64,000 nt of DNA, taken from NCBI GenBank assembly GCA_032358255.1, contig JAULBX010010214.1:43780-107779 (forward strand), written 5' to 3'. The DNA is from Heterotrichella gracilis (taxonomy: Eukaryota; Sar; Xanthophyceae; Tribonematales; Xanthonemataceae). Made by a program: the position numbers and the translations under genes. Positions 35,476-47,024 of the stretch are shown here, in pieces. The first letter of the stretch is position 1. Each line of letters begins with the position of its first letter. Under the pieces are notes generated by a model, which saw nothing but the letters and a program-made list of their open reading frames with translations, had not been told where the DNA came from and made no database searches.

Positions 35476-38278
35476 TCAAGACTCGTTGTTGCCTTCATCT
35501 TCCCCGTCAACCTTCACCACTGGATCTGGGATTCCAGTGGGCTTGACATCTGGCACAGTGCTCAACGTGAAGGGTGCATTCTTGACACCCCAGCCGATGT
35601 AGATGTTGGCAAACCTGCTTCCAGTTGCGACAGCTACTGCCCCCGGCCACACGTTGCTCCTGATGCCGGCAACCTGTAGCCAGTCCATATGTTTCAGTAT
35701 TCTGAGCACCTGACTTTTGAATTGGAACCCCCACTTTGCAATGCGCTGCTGCGCTGCGCTGGCGCCAGCCATGGGCAAACCCTAAACCCTAACTGTCCCT
35801 GGCAAATTGGTGCACATCATTGCATATGATGCACTGCTGCGCAGGAATAGCCGATGCGCGCTGCTCCTTGAAGATCCTTGAGCACTTTGCCAAGCAACTC
35901 TCACCTGTCCTTGGATGGATACCTCCATACTGCTGAAAACAGGGGTCCATGCGGGGGTCCCAGTATTTGGGTGCACATCATTTGCGGCGCTGGCCAGCAG
36001 CGCCACAGGCTCAGCTACATCTGCCAATGCGGGAGGGTTGGCTTCTTCCTCAGTTTCTTCCCCTTCAACTTGGGCAGACGGGACATATGCCTTGCACCGT
36101 CCTGTTAGCAGGCCAGGGGGCAGTAAGCGTCATGCTCATGGTAAACCCTGGCTCATGGTTGAGATATAAATTGAGCACCGTATATAGTTCATGTAAGCAA
36201 AGCCCCATCCACTCAACCCAAATTTTAAACAGGCGCTGATGAAGGAAATGGGGTTTGCGCTGAGACGAAACCATTTAATGGGGGGTAATTTACCCACCTG
36301 CAACCTTATCTTCCCTGTTGCAACGCCATGCAGTGTCAACAAGAGCATTCAAATCTGCAACTGTGCAGGCAATTGCATTTGATTGTTCTCCAGTGCACAA
36401 ATTGTGAATGCACTTTGACATTGACTGGCAGGGCGCCATGCCAAACGGCCAGCGGGGGAATTTCACTCGGTATGACTGCACAGCTGTCCAACACCGTACC
36501 TTGTGCCAGCAGGTATTGGCTGCGGTGCACCCATTGGCTGGGCCTGCTGTAGGACCTGCCATGTGCTGGGTGCTCAGCAGCTTCTTTGGTCTGGACGACA
36601 TTGTCATCATCCACATACATGAGGCCCTGCGCCGACAAAATAAATGTGGATAATTATTAAACAATTGTCAAGAATGGTTGGGTAGTTGTCACTTAACTGA
36701 TTGCTTGCAATCAGGATCACCCAATCTGGTTTTAAAACAATGAATTGTGTACAGTCGTGGAGAGTGATGTATAGCCAGCATGGTTACCTGAGGACACAAG
36801 TCGGTCAATGCTGAGATGCGCGCGATCTGAGCCCTCAATAAATTGGCCTCGTTTCCTGGAAAAGGAGGATAGCAGTCCACCGGTGCGTCCAACTGGCCTG
36901 TCAGAAACTTCTTGATCTTCCTGGCTGCCTGGATCTGCTGTGGCGTGACATCCGGGAGCTGGCGCAGTGGCTCCCCAAAACCGCAACATGCATAGTAGAC
37001 GTGCTTGTTGATCCCTGAGCCCCGGGGCTCCGCTGGCACTGGGCCCTCCTGCTGTGGTTGCAAATTAAATAATTAAGCAAATAATGGAAAGTTAAAGCCC
37101 ATAGTAAAGTTCACTTGTTTCTACACCAGATCACTACACTCCTTATCACAAGTATGCATGTAAATCGTTGGTTGAAAAAGAGACAAAATGAGAGAGACCA
37201 GCCTCGGAGGCTGACCATTCCCTCGCATGTCCCTACCAGTTGTGATTGCAGAGTTCCTACTGCGGGCTGTTCGCTGCTTGCCACTTCATCCGACCGTGAT
37301 TCAGCAGCGACTGCTTCAAACACGTAGTAGTCTCCTGCTGTCCCCAGAAACTTGCCAAAGAAACGAATGCTGGTTAGTCTGCGCTTTGGGTCTGCTGCAA
37401 GCCTCTCCATCGACAAAAGCACAAGGTGTGCGTCAGTCGTGGTTATGCCCACACCCGCGGCAGAAAACAGGGCAGCATTTCCAATGGTGTCTTCCACTGC
37501 GCACTGCATGCCAAATGATGGCCGCGCGTTAGAAAGGGACAGCTTTGCCCTGCATTGTGGATCTGCTAGGGTGCTGTGTCAATCTGCCAACACTAAGAAT
37601 GGAATGGCAGTATACCTGTGAGGTCTCATACTCGTCTGGTTCCTCAATCATGTCTGACAGTGTCTTCTGTACCCTGTAAGAGCATGGCAAAGTGGCTTGA
37701 ATCTTCTGTGGCTTCGCCCGACAGTGGGAATATTGCCTGTATTACGCACTACAACGCGCTGGGTCATGGCTGGGTTTTACCTGAACAATTTTATTGGGTC
37801 CGATCCACCGTTGTTAACCACCAGCTTCTGCATGCAGGCACGCAAGATTAAATATGGCAATAGAGGCTTTATAAATCGAGGATAAATAAACACACCCTGC
37901 AAGCCAAAGTTTGAGGCTTACCTTTCGCCCCTTCAAAACGGGTTTGACGCCCTGTGCAGCTTTCTGTTTGGTCAGGTAAGATACCTCAAGAAGGTCCAAG
38001 GCGTTTGTGGGCCTCTCTTGCAATAGCTGCATTGCAAATCCCAAGTGTGAGTGATAGCCGTTGGACTTGTACAAGCAGCACTGCACCCCCGCCATTGACC
38101 ATGGAGTGCCCACAAGAAGTTGGCTCCCATTACGCAATTCAACTGGTACCTCTTGTATGACTTTGACGAGATGCTCATAAACAGAAGATCCGTTAGAGCT
38201 GCTGGTCTGCTTTAGATAGGCAAAGGCCTCGTCCACCTGCTCTTGAGACATCTGGAACTGGTCCAGTTGTTGCTGCAT
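35476..38278 (-). CDS. Radial spoke head protein RSP4/RSP6 family
   Basis: Structural subunit of the radial spoke head in motile 9+2 axonemes (RSPH4A/RSPH6A in animals). Exons: 38278-38150, 38026-37922, 37666-37616, 37503-37237, 37051-36788, 36626-36500, 36101-35905 and 35673-35476 (TGA); 1338 nt, 445 residues. Family marks: [122 protein letters not shown] and [20 protein letters not shown]. The acidic insert usual near the C-terminus is short. The intron 38149-38027 is 123 bases with no stop in frame. The gene implies flagellated cells. High confidence in family; RSP4 versus RSP6 is unresolved. Confidence 0.95.
38027..38149 (-). other. Stop-free 123-base intron in the radial spoke gene
   Basis: GTACCA...TGCAG borders and family alignment support splicing (VIQE joins LLQERP). 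The length is a multiple of three and the frame stays open, so retention would add 41 residues without a stop. Confidence 0.75.
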
Positions 38279-38981
38279 CGTGTTATGTGCATTGATCGCC
38301 AAGAAAAGTGCAGAAACCGACAAGAGACAGGAGATGTAGTGGCAGCAGGGTAACTGTATGAATTTCAGCAGGTAACAGGGTCCCAATGTCACAAAAAGCA
38401 ATTGGATATGCGAGTGGGTGGTCACGGAATGTGTTGCATGCCACCGGTTGCAAACGCGAGTAGTACGGAAAGTCACACGCCGCCTTTGAATCACATTGCC
38501 AGCAGAAAGACTTAACCAAACCAGTGTTGCACTGCACAGGTTATCCTTCGTGTTGCCCAATGTGGGGAGAGCGGGAGGTGCCCAGCTTGGTGGCGTCCAA
38601 GACACTCCCGCTGCGCTCCTTTAATATGCATGCATTTACTACCCCTTGTTGCAGGTGGCATGCGAGTTTTGGCATGGCGGTGCACTTCTGCTTTGTGCTT
38701 CCCCCGAGTTGGCAGCAATACGCTTGGCCAGCACGCTTGCAAACCCAAGTCACGCTGTCGAAGCTAACCTATCTGCCAGAAGGTGAAGCGGATTGCCGTT
38801 GGGTTGTGCCACTGCTCAACACGCGGGAAGGCGGCTCGTGTTTTGCACTAGAGAAAACGATTCCCTGCTGCCAAGTGCTGTAGTGTCTAGTGCTGCGGTA
38901 CAAGACACCTTGTAACCGCTGTGTTGTTTGTGGGACGGTGAACCCACTCCTTGGCTTGCCACACCCTCGTAGAGTGTCGCT
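38279..38981. promoter_or_regulatory. Short bidirectional promoter
   Basis: About 700 bases separate the ATG of the radial spoke gene (-) from that of NOP53 (+). No separate gene was seen. No clear TATA box was found for either direction. Confidence 0.6.
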
Positions 38982-41900
38982 ATGGGGAAGCCTCCGGCAC
39001 GCAAGGGCAAGGCAAAAAAGGGCAAGAAGGCCTGGAGGAAGAACATCGACACCCAAGATGTACGCTGCACGTGTGCTAGAATAAGAGTTTACTCACATAT
39101 TTATCCAGCCAGCCAGCCCCAAACCATGCGCATGGCTGCTCTCCCACCTGGGGTGCAAGTGTTTTGGCAAGTAGCTGTGCACTGCACCCACCTTGGCTAC
39201 TGAACGCTGTGAACATGAAAGGACAAAGTGTTGGTTATTGCGCCTGCGTATATAGCTATCCAGGGTGCTGCCGCACACTAGGGTATGCAGTGCCCACTAC
39301 ATTGCTCTGACTGCGCTGGTGGTGGGTGCACCCGAGGGTACCTCAAGTGGCTTGCCCACCAGTCACCATGGTTGAGACTGGTCTTCACTACCTGCTGCCA
39401 TTGCAGGTCGAGGATGCGGTTGCAGAGTATGCACAGCAGGAGCGCCTGCCAACCGCGGCTGCCCTGCTTGCAGACGCGGAGCTGTTCTTTGTAGACAAGG
39501 TAAGCCTGGCACTGGAGACCTATGCTCAACGCGTTTTGAAGGCTGTTTGAACAGCCAACCACTGTGGCTTAACAAGTATATTTGTTGCTTGTTTAAACAG
39601 GGACATTTGTCACTTGGTTGGGGCCATTAAAGGGGGGAATTTGGCCTGCTGTATGGGACTGGGGTGGGGCATATAGAGCTGGGTGTATGCACCGGTACAG
39701 GGTCTGGGCAGTGTGCTCACAAGCTGCAACCAAATATTTGATTAAAAATTAATAACTAATGTCGCACGCCCTCTCAAATTGCCTGTAGGGCCCCGATGAC
39801 TCAGCAGCCGCAGCAGCGCTGCAAGGGGTTACGAAGAAGAAAAAGCGCGAGAAGAAGGCGCTGCGCAGCCAGCTGATCCTGCAAGCAGCGCACCTGGCCA
39901 AGCCCATCATGGTTGCAACGGTCCACAAGCCCAAGGGGAAGCTAACACAGAAACCAGGGTCTGGGAGCCAAGCTGTGGTGGTTGCTAAGACTCAGCCTGC
40001 AAGACAGAAACCTGCCGGTGCCCCAGCAGACATTTGGGAGGAGGGCGAGGGCTCACAGCCCAAGCGGCAACGGGTATGTGGCTCACCTGTCTCGCATGGC
40101 TGCATTTGCGGATTACAAGATGTGCATGCCTCTTGAGTCTGGCGTGTGGACACATGACGTGTTGGGAGCGGCGGTTCAGCGTGCCACATGGCCTCACCCA
40201 GTGTGGTTGTGCGTACAGCACCATGACAGCAAGTATTGCACAGGCACACTGCATTGTCCTTCCATTGCCCTCCACCTGGCACCAACATTGCTGCACTGCG
40301 CCTCAGACACCGTCAACATGGCGTCACCTGTACTGCACCGCCCTCAACCCTGCCATCACCAGATGCTGCACCACCCTTCCACACACACCCACCTAGCGCC
40401 ACCACTGCCACAGGTGGCCCACAGGCACGCGCAGCAGCTGCTCATCCCAGCAGTGGAGGTGGACGCCCCTGGGTGCTCCTACAACCCCGACCAGGAGCAG
40501 CACCAGGATGCGCTGGCGGTGGCGGTGGCAGCGGAAATGGGCAAGATTTACGACAGGGATTTGCAGCCCAAGGCACCCCCCAGGCGGGTGGATTACGACC
40601 CGGAGACGGATGAGCTGGCCCTGCTCCAGGTGGCGGAGGAGGAGGACGATGAAGGGGAGGGGCTGGGGATTGGGAACGGTACGTAGCAATTTTGGGGATA
40701 GATGATCATCACTGAATACCCTAGCAGTCTGTCCTTACACAGGCGTGTTGGTTACAGAAGAGGAGGGCAGGAAGAGCAGGGCGTTGCACATTTGATCATT
40801 ACCATAAGTGCGCCATTATCAACGGGATGGTGCATGTTAGTCTACGGACACGTCTGCATGGACATGCATGGCATTGATGACCCTACGTGTGCAGCAACAT
40901 GAGGTACTGCATGGAGCTTCAAGGAGGGAATCATGCACATTTACGGTCCATCTCACGGGTTTTGGAAGGATTGACCCGCATGCGATGCCGGATCAGCTGC
41001 ACTAAGTAAGGCATTTCTTACTCCTGCATCGGTCTGTCCTCCATTGCCCACCTCCCCACCCCACCCTTCCCCCCACCCACAGAGGACGGGACAAACCCCG
41101 ACGCACTGACCAAAGCCAAGGGGGCCGTGGCAAAAAAGACAAAAACGCAGCGCAACCGGGAGCAGCGGCGGCGCGAGGAGGGGCTGCGCCTGGCTGCCAA
41201 GCAGGGGCTCAAGGAGCAGAGGCGCCAGCTGGCGCAGGTGGATGCCATGCAGGCTGAACTCAAGGCGCAGGCAGAGGCGCGGGAGGCGCTGCGCATGCGG
41301 CGGGAGGTGCGTGGGTGGGGATGGGGGATACATGGGGAGGTGCATTGTTGGGCTTGGGGAAGGGTCATGTGGAGAAAGGTGCTTGGGTGGGGATGGGTGT
41401 GGTGCATGGGTGGGAATGGGGAAGGGTCATGTGGAGGGCATGGAAGTGCATGGGGAGGTGCCTGGGCTGAGCTGTTGGAACAGGGGGATGCACGGGATGC
41501 TCTGCGCATGCGGAGGGGGGTAGTGGGAACTGGGACATGGCCATGGACTCCAATTCTAAACCCCAAACCTCAACCTTGACACCCCTAACTCCTAACCCTG
41601 GCCTTAATTTTTGCTTGCCTTCTTAGGTCAAGCGCTTGGATACGCTAAAACCTGAACCCTTATCCAAACCCTACATGTTTGCAGGCCATCAAGGCAGAGA
41701 AGCTGGCCACCCAGCCGCCCAAGCTGGGCAAGGTGCGCTTCCAGCCGGAGCCGGTGCACGTGATGTTGAGTGAGAACGTGACGGGCAGCCTGCGCACCAT
41801 CCAGGCGGCGCCCATGCTGACCCGTGAGAGGTTCAAGAGCATGCAGAAACGGGGGGTGATCGAGCCCAGGGTGAAGGCGCGGCAGCGGGTGGGCCGCAGG

Positions 41901-42014
41901 GTGAGCTACGTGCGCGGGGAGCGGGCGGAGCGGGCCAAGGAGGGGCATGATGAGATTGAGGAGATGCGCAGGCACAACAAGGCGGTGCAGCGGGCGGAGA
42001 GGCAGGCGAAGTGA
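38982..42014 (+). CDS. NOP53: Ribosome biogenesis factor NOP53
   Basis: Nucleolar protein needed for late 60S maturation; it recruits the Mtr4-exosome to trim 7S pre-rRNA (yeast Nop53, human NOP53/GLTSCR2, plant SMO4). Exons: 38982-39059, 39407-39499, 39789-40073, 40414-40678, 41083-41306 and 41685-42014 (TGA); 1275 nt, 424 residues. The N-terminus is basic (MGKPPARKGKAKKGKKAWRK), as in the family start where 'SRK.RKAWRKN' is typical. Next come a KKKKREKKALRSQLI cluster and the conserved VDAPGCSYNPDQEQHQDALA block. An acidic stretch (EEEDDEGEGL) is followed by a long Arg/Lys/Gln coiled-coil (KTKTQRNREQRRREEGLRLA). The C-terminal block includes LSENVTGSLRTIQ, RFKSMQKRGVIEPR and VKARQRVGRRVSYV. 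High confidence. Its fifth intron holds an echo of the preceding exon end. Confidence 0.95.
41307..41525 (+). repeat. Intron repeats and exon echo in NOP53
   Basis: GGGGAAGGGTCATGTGGAG occurs twice about 60 bases apart (near 41357 and 41418), and CATGGGGAGGTGC twice. At about 41487-41516, GGATGCTCTGCGCATGCGGA echoes the exon end AGGCGCTGCGCATGCGGC (near 41284), followed by a TTTAGGG-poor G-rich tract. Confidence 0.6.
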
Positions 42015-42695
42015 GCTTGATGGAGGGAGGGGTTAGTTGAGTGACAGCAGTTTACAGTGGCATACTAGAGGCATATTAGAGGCAGGGTGCAGTGCATGCA
42101 CCCGGTGTAGTAGGGTGGGGAGTGGTGGGGAGGTGGGAAAGGTGTGTAGGGTCACATCACGTTATAGGAAATGAACGTTTGCTGCTCGGTTGCTGTGTGC
42201 ACTGAGCTTTTCTGGACATATTGGGACTAAAGCAACACGTGAGTTTTTTTTTAACTCTTCTAGTATCCCTCATGTTAGGTGAGGTATACGTCCAGTGTGC
42301 TTTTGTGGGCTTAGTAATGTGGTTCACTAATGCATGCATGCATGTGGGCAATGCCTGTGCAGTCACTTTCACGCATCATAAATGCGAGGAACTTGGTGAA
42401 TGTTCAATAGCAGCTGTATATGTGAATAGCGCTCACTTCGACTACATTCCAAGCACTTGATAAAGCAAGCATGTCCCCCGAGACATCTATCTGTTCTCGA
42501 GTTCGGGACCCTGGCCGTGTGTACACGAGTCTACACACGGCCATATATGTTGCACACTATACTCTGCCTCGGCCTTATAAGCTTGTCCTCCACTTAGGCA
42601 AACCTGTGCCAGTTGAAAACAAGACCTACCAGCGATAAGAACTCTACGTGGTCAGCAACAGAGCTAGCGGGAATAGTACTAGCATCTCATCGACC
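42015..42695. promoter_or_regulatory. Intergenic region and KH-gene promoter
   Basis: Lies between NOP53 and the KH-domain gene, both on plus. It contains GCATGCATGCATG near 42333, the hairpin at 42513-42542 and a TATA-like CTTATAAG near 42573. No coding sequence was seen. Confidence 0.5.
42513..42542 (+). promoter_or_regulatory. Perfect 11-bp hairpin upstream of the KH gene
   Basis: GGCCGTGTGTA and its exact reverse complement TACACACGGCC flank an 8-base loop (CACGAGTC). It lies about 155 bases before the ATG, so it is in the promoter or 5' UTR. It could be a protein-binding palindrome or an RNA stem-loop. Confidence 0.5.
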
Positions 42696-45600
42696 ATGGA
42701 ATGGCGGAGGTCAGCAGAGGTGCAGGCGCCTGTCCCTCAGGATTACAAACTCGGGGTACTTATCGGGGAGAAGGGTGCCAACCTCAAGTGCATACAAAGA
42801 CTGACCAGCGCTCGCCTGTATGTCGACACCAACGAGTTGGTTGTGGTCATCAAGGGCAGCCCTGAGGCTTGCCAAGAGGCGAGGGGCATCCTGCTGCAGC
42901 AGTTTGAAGCGCGCAGTGGTGAAGGTATTGTACCACTGCCCAGGGCCTCAATACTTTGCCTCTGACTTAGATTCTAGAACTCTCTTAACAGCCCACTGAA
43001 TTCAAAAATACTATCAGAGCCTAGCTTGGTACTGATTTGCCTGCCTGTGGCAACGCTGGCAGTTTACTCTGGCAAGAAAGTGGAGTAGCGCATGCATGTA
43101 CTGAACACATGTGTTCAGCTACACCGCAGTATTACTTCCTCACCGCACCATCCTGCCAGTTATTGCAGCAATAACCAGCCACATGTTCACCTGGAAAGCA
43201 TTGCTTATTTTGCACCCTTCACGTGCTTCCTCCGCTGCCCAGGTGAGGTGTACCCTATGTAGTCCTACATTGTACTGGGCGACACTTTCAAGAGGGATAG
43301 CTATGTCAAGTTTCAGGCAGTTCCATATGAAGGTGAGCTCTTAAGCTTATTGCCATGCATGGCCATGGCCATGGACTTGTGTGTGCTTATGTAGCACACT
43401 GGGTGTGTTGGCAGCTTGACATGCTAGCCGCAGTTGACAAACTACGGTACACTTGACCCCTGTTGGCGTTGGTGATACCTGAAAGCAAGTGCTTGAGTTG
43501 GGTGATTACTGCCGCCTGTGGTTTTTAAGAAAGAGCCACGTCAACTCATGCCATAGTATTCAGCTTTCAACTCATGGCGTGGCATTACATGCATGCAGAT
43601 CAACAGTCAAATGGCAAATGCACCCTACCGTACATGTACCAATCCTTGATGCAAATTAACCGTTCCAATCACTGACTTTGCGGCATTGGTTTCAGATGAG
43701 GTGGCAGAGGCAACTGGACGCAATGAGAAGCTCTATGTGCTCGCACCAGAGGCAAATGACAGCCCTAGGGTACCACTCAATGATGTAGACGAGATTGCAG
43801 GCCGGATTGCAGCAGCACCGTTCCTTCAGGTAGCCATTGCTGGCCATTGATTAAAGTTCCAAGGCAATGCCTTTAGATTATGAGTGCTCACAAAGCAAAG
43901 CTGTTGTAGTGCAATCACCCAGCAGAATTGCACGTGCACCGCTCCTTCCCCCCAGCGTCGATCGACGCTGACAGATTCAGCCAGCTGTAGTGCTTTTGAC
44001 CATTATGGCAATGCATGCTGTATTTGGTATGTTGCATGCACTTTTTTGCTGGGCATATGATGGTTGCTCTGTGACCACACATTATCATCATCCATATTCC
44101 CTGCCAGTAGCTGCATTTGGTATGTTGCATGCACTTTTTTCAGAGGCACATGCTTGGGGCAGCAATGTGGACCATCGCCGTTTAAAAATGTTTCTTTGAA
44201 TTGCATCGCTGCCTTTAAATTTGCAGGAAGACGACAGGCACATCTTCTTCCTGGGTGAAAACAAAGACCGCCTCATTGACGAACTGCTGCAGTCCTGGAG
44301 GGAGGCAAAAGAGGCTGCACAGAGTGCTCCAAACGGCAAGCTGTCAGACGCCAACCTGAAAGCTAACCTGGGTATGTCCATGAGTGTAGATGCCTGATGC
44401 ATGGAACCCTAACCCTAAACCCTAAACCCAGTAGCTTGCGCTCCTTAATCATGGGTGGGTGTACGTGAACAGTTTAAATCCTGAGGTTGTTTTTCACATT
44501 AGTGATGGTTCACAGCTAAAGGATTGTTTCACCCTGGTTCACGATACCATTGTAATAATTACTGCACAATAGCTTCCATGGTCATTATTGAGTTGCATAA
44601 CAACACTTTTTTTTTTTTTTTTTTTCGTTGCGCCAAAGTTGCATAACAACACTGTGAAAGGCAGGTCATCCATGGTCTCTCTAGAGTACGGTTCAACAAA
44701 ACAACTTTCAATCAGATTATTTTCCAGTTCAAACTCCACAATTTATTACAATTTTTAGCAATTATATCATATTGTTTATGATGAAATTGTCATTTGGAGC
44801 AAATTTGCCTGCAGGCAAATAATTCTTCGGTGCAACCAGAGATGGCATCCCTCTTGGACAACGTGGTGTGCTGGCAATGGGCGCTTTGCAGGTAATGCAT
44901 GTAAGCCAAAAAATAAACATTATGTAGTCACCCTTGTACTGAACTGACTGAAGCTTGAAAGTTTCCAAGATTACATGTATTGTGTAGGATTAATTTTTGC
45001 ATACACGTACATGCATGGAACACACTGTCATTGATTTTTATGGCGTTTCTCACCCCAAGCTTGACAACCCAAGTGAGGTACATTGCCATGCCATGTGAGG
45101 TACTCAATTGCCCTAAGGGGTGTGTGCTTGTACGACTACATTACGTAGCATTCTTAATACGCTGAAAACAATTGCAGTGTGTTTGAATTCAGTGGCCGTT
45201 TGCAGGAGTTTGAAGAAGGTCAGGAGTTCAGATCAATTTACAGCAATGGCATACCGTCATCAGCGGTGCCAGACCTTGAGGCCTGGCTGCCTGCACATGG
45301 TTATCACATGGTTGCCACCAAGCGCAGGGCATCACTGCACATCCGCAATATCATCAAGAACACAACTACTGTGGTGTCGTTCTCGTTCAATGAAAGGTGT
45401 GCTGGCTGGAGGATGTGATGGGTTGGAGTAGTCAGAACTTGGATCCTCACATGCGTGCATATAGACATATTTGGGTTTTGCCTCAGTGTTTTGGGTTTGC
45501 CATTATCGTAATGGCTGTACTTCGTATTGCGCAACTGGCGCCACCAGTTCTTCATTTTCATTGTCATGCGCTGCTAGCTATCATAATCACTGACAGTCTT

Positions 45601-46632
45601 TGGCTTGCAGGGGAGAGATGATCCTCTGCAAGGTGAAAAGCGGCCGCAAGAAAATGTTTTTTATCAGCTTTGCCAATGGTGACAAGCACCCAGACCTCCG
45701 AATCAAGCTGATTGCCAAGCAATTCTTTAAGAAGGTGCTAAGCAATGCAGTTGTTAGCGTCAGCCATTGGCTGTCCTGCATTACCATGCACCTGACGTTC
45801 CCCTGTGGGTAATACTATTGAATGGTTGCCTTCTATATTGAGATAAAGTGCACCTTGCATTATGGTGGCTGAAAAGTACAGTGTGACTTATCATGAGGTG
45901 TGGCATTTCATGATTATACCAATGATTTGCAATGCGTCTCTAGGTTGAATGTGAACATGTTGTAGGATGAAAGTGAGGAAGACAGCAAGAGGTGGGAGCT
46001 TGCTGAAAGCTGCACCTACCATGAAGCGGAGGGCCGGTATGGCAGGATCCACAGGGTCATTCGCATTGGTGCCGAGTACCGCAAAGAGCAGGAGATCTCG
46101 GTACTGCGGTTCAAAAACGAGGAGATATACGAGCGCAAGGTACCTCACTTATCGGGGGAAATTCTGTGCATGGCGAGTGCATGGTCATTGGCTTTTGCAC
46201 TGCAACCAATGCCTCGCAGAAACGACTCAACCCTCAAGTTGAACTGGTAAAATGAGGCGTGATCATTACAAGTAATAATTCTTTTTGATGAGGTTCATAT
46301 GATATTAGAATTTTATCATTTTTTCTTCAAATGTTACATCATCCTGGCCAGCACTCAGCAGCACTACGGCGAGGATCATCCTTGGGGGGCAATATACCCC
46401 GTGGCACTGTTTGCGGTTGCAACCGAATGTTGCGTTCCTGCAGGAGGGCAAGCACACGCTGCGCCTCACCATCAGCAGGGTTACCAGCCCTGAGAGCGTC
46501 GACCATGTGGAAGCCATTGCGGGCTGTATGGAGCTCAATGATCCTAGCCTCAGGGACCCGGCGCAGTGCAAGGAGCACCTGGAGGCACTCCTGGACATGT
46601 GTGCAGGCCTCAGGAGCAACATCATTGCGTGA
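42696..46632 (+). CDS. KH-domain RNA-binding protein, family unknown
   Basis: Exons: 42696-42924, 43696-43829, 44227-44371, 44840-44891, 45178-45396, 45611-45734, 45966-46139 and 46444-46632 (TGA); 1266 nt, 421 residues. The ATG lies in GACCATGGAA. Residues ~14-65 form a KH domain: LGVLIGEKGANLKCIQ contains the GxxG loop (GEKG), and ELVVVIKGSPEACQEARGIL is the following strand and helix. The rest (for example FEFSGRLQEFEEGQEFRSIY, KKMFFISFANGDKHPDLRIK, EGRYGRIHRVIRIGAEYRKE) looks like well-folded conserved sequence, but I do not recognise it. A KH domain suggests binding of single-stranded RNA or DNA; the target is unknown. A candidate 90-base cassette exon at 43243 carries an in-frame stop. 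Introns hold direct repeats and a small retroposon. Confidence 0.75.
43243..43332 (+). other. Candidate cassette (poison) exon of the KH gene
   Basis: It has an acceptor (GCTGCCCAG) and donor (GAAGGTGAGC), is exactly 90 bases long, and its phase matches both neighbouring exons. After an in-frame TAG at 43260 it reads coding-like sequence (SYIVLGDTFKRDSYVKFQAV). Inclusion would end translation early; skipping keeps frame. A base error at the TAG is equally possible. Confidence 0.4.
44020..44141 (+). repeat. Direct repeat in a KH-gene intron
   Basis: ATTTGGTATGTTGCATGCAC plus a T run occurs at about 44020 and again about 95 bases on, near 44115. No other structure was seen. Confidence 0.65.
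44591..44652 (-). mobile_element. Very short poly(A) retroposon with 16-bp target duplication
   Basis: The 16-base direct repeat AGTTGCATAACAACAC lies at 44591-44606 and 44637-44652. Between them are 19 T and about 11 other bases (CGTTGCGCCAA). This is the footprint of a severely 5'-truncated, minus-strand LINE-mediated insertion. Confidence 0.65.
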
Positions 46633-47024
46633 GAGTGCAAGCCAATGTGGGCATTGCCTGCAGTCGGTACGCAGCAGTGTTCTGTATGTTTTGTTGTCAC
46701 GCAATCAAGCAGTGCTATGGCACGGGCAAACATGGCCATGCCGCAGCGGCGTTTTCAGGCATGTGTGCTATCACAATGAGCACCATCAGTACTGTAGGTT
46801 GGCACGATAACTGTCATTGTTACAATACAAATGCCATTTGTGGCTCGTGGTGTGCCAGCATATATGGGGCTGTATAATACATTATCTTCTTTCTCCAAGC
46901 GTTGTGAAATATGCACACAACATACATTCTAGCAGGCGCATGCTTAAGACCGTGGGTCACCCATCCATTTCACCTACACCACTGATGTCACACGTGCATT
47001 CAGCCGATTTGCTCTACGACTAAA
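46633..47024. other. Intergenic, convergent 3' ends
   Basis: Short region between the ends of the KH gene and the acetyltransferase gene; no feature was seen. Confidence 0.6.

Noticed and set aside
37814-38605. Full 263-codon frame as the radial spoke N-terminus
   Set aside because: Family alignment supports a start at 38278 and removal of a 123-base in-frame intron; the upstream and C-terminal extensions look like read-through.
43260-43262. Reassigned TAG codon
   Set aside because: Other genes here appear to end at TAG (transacylase, oxidase, SIMPL, kinase-like), so a nonstandard code is not supported.
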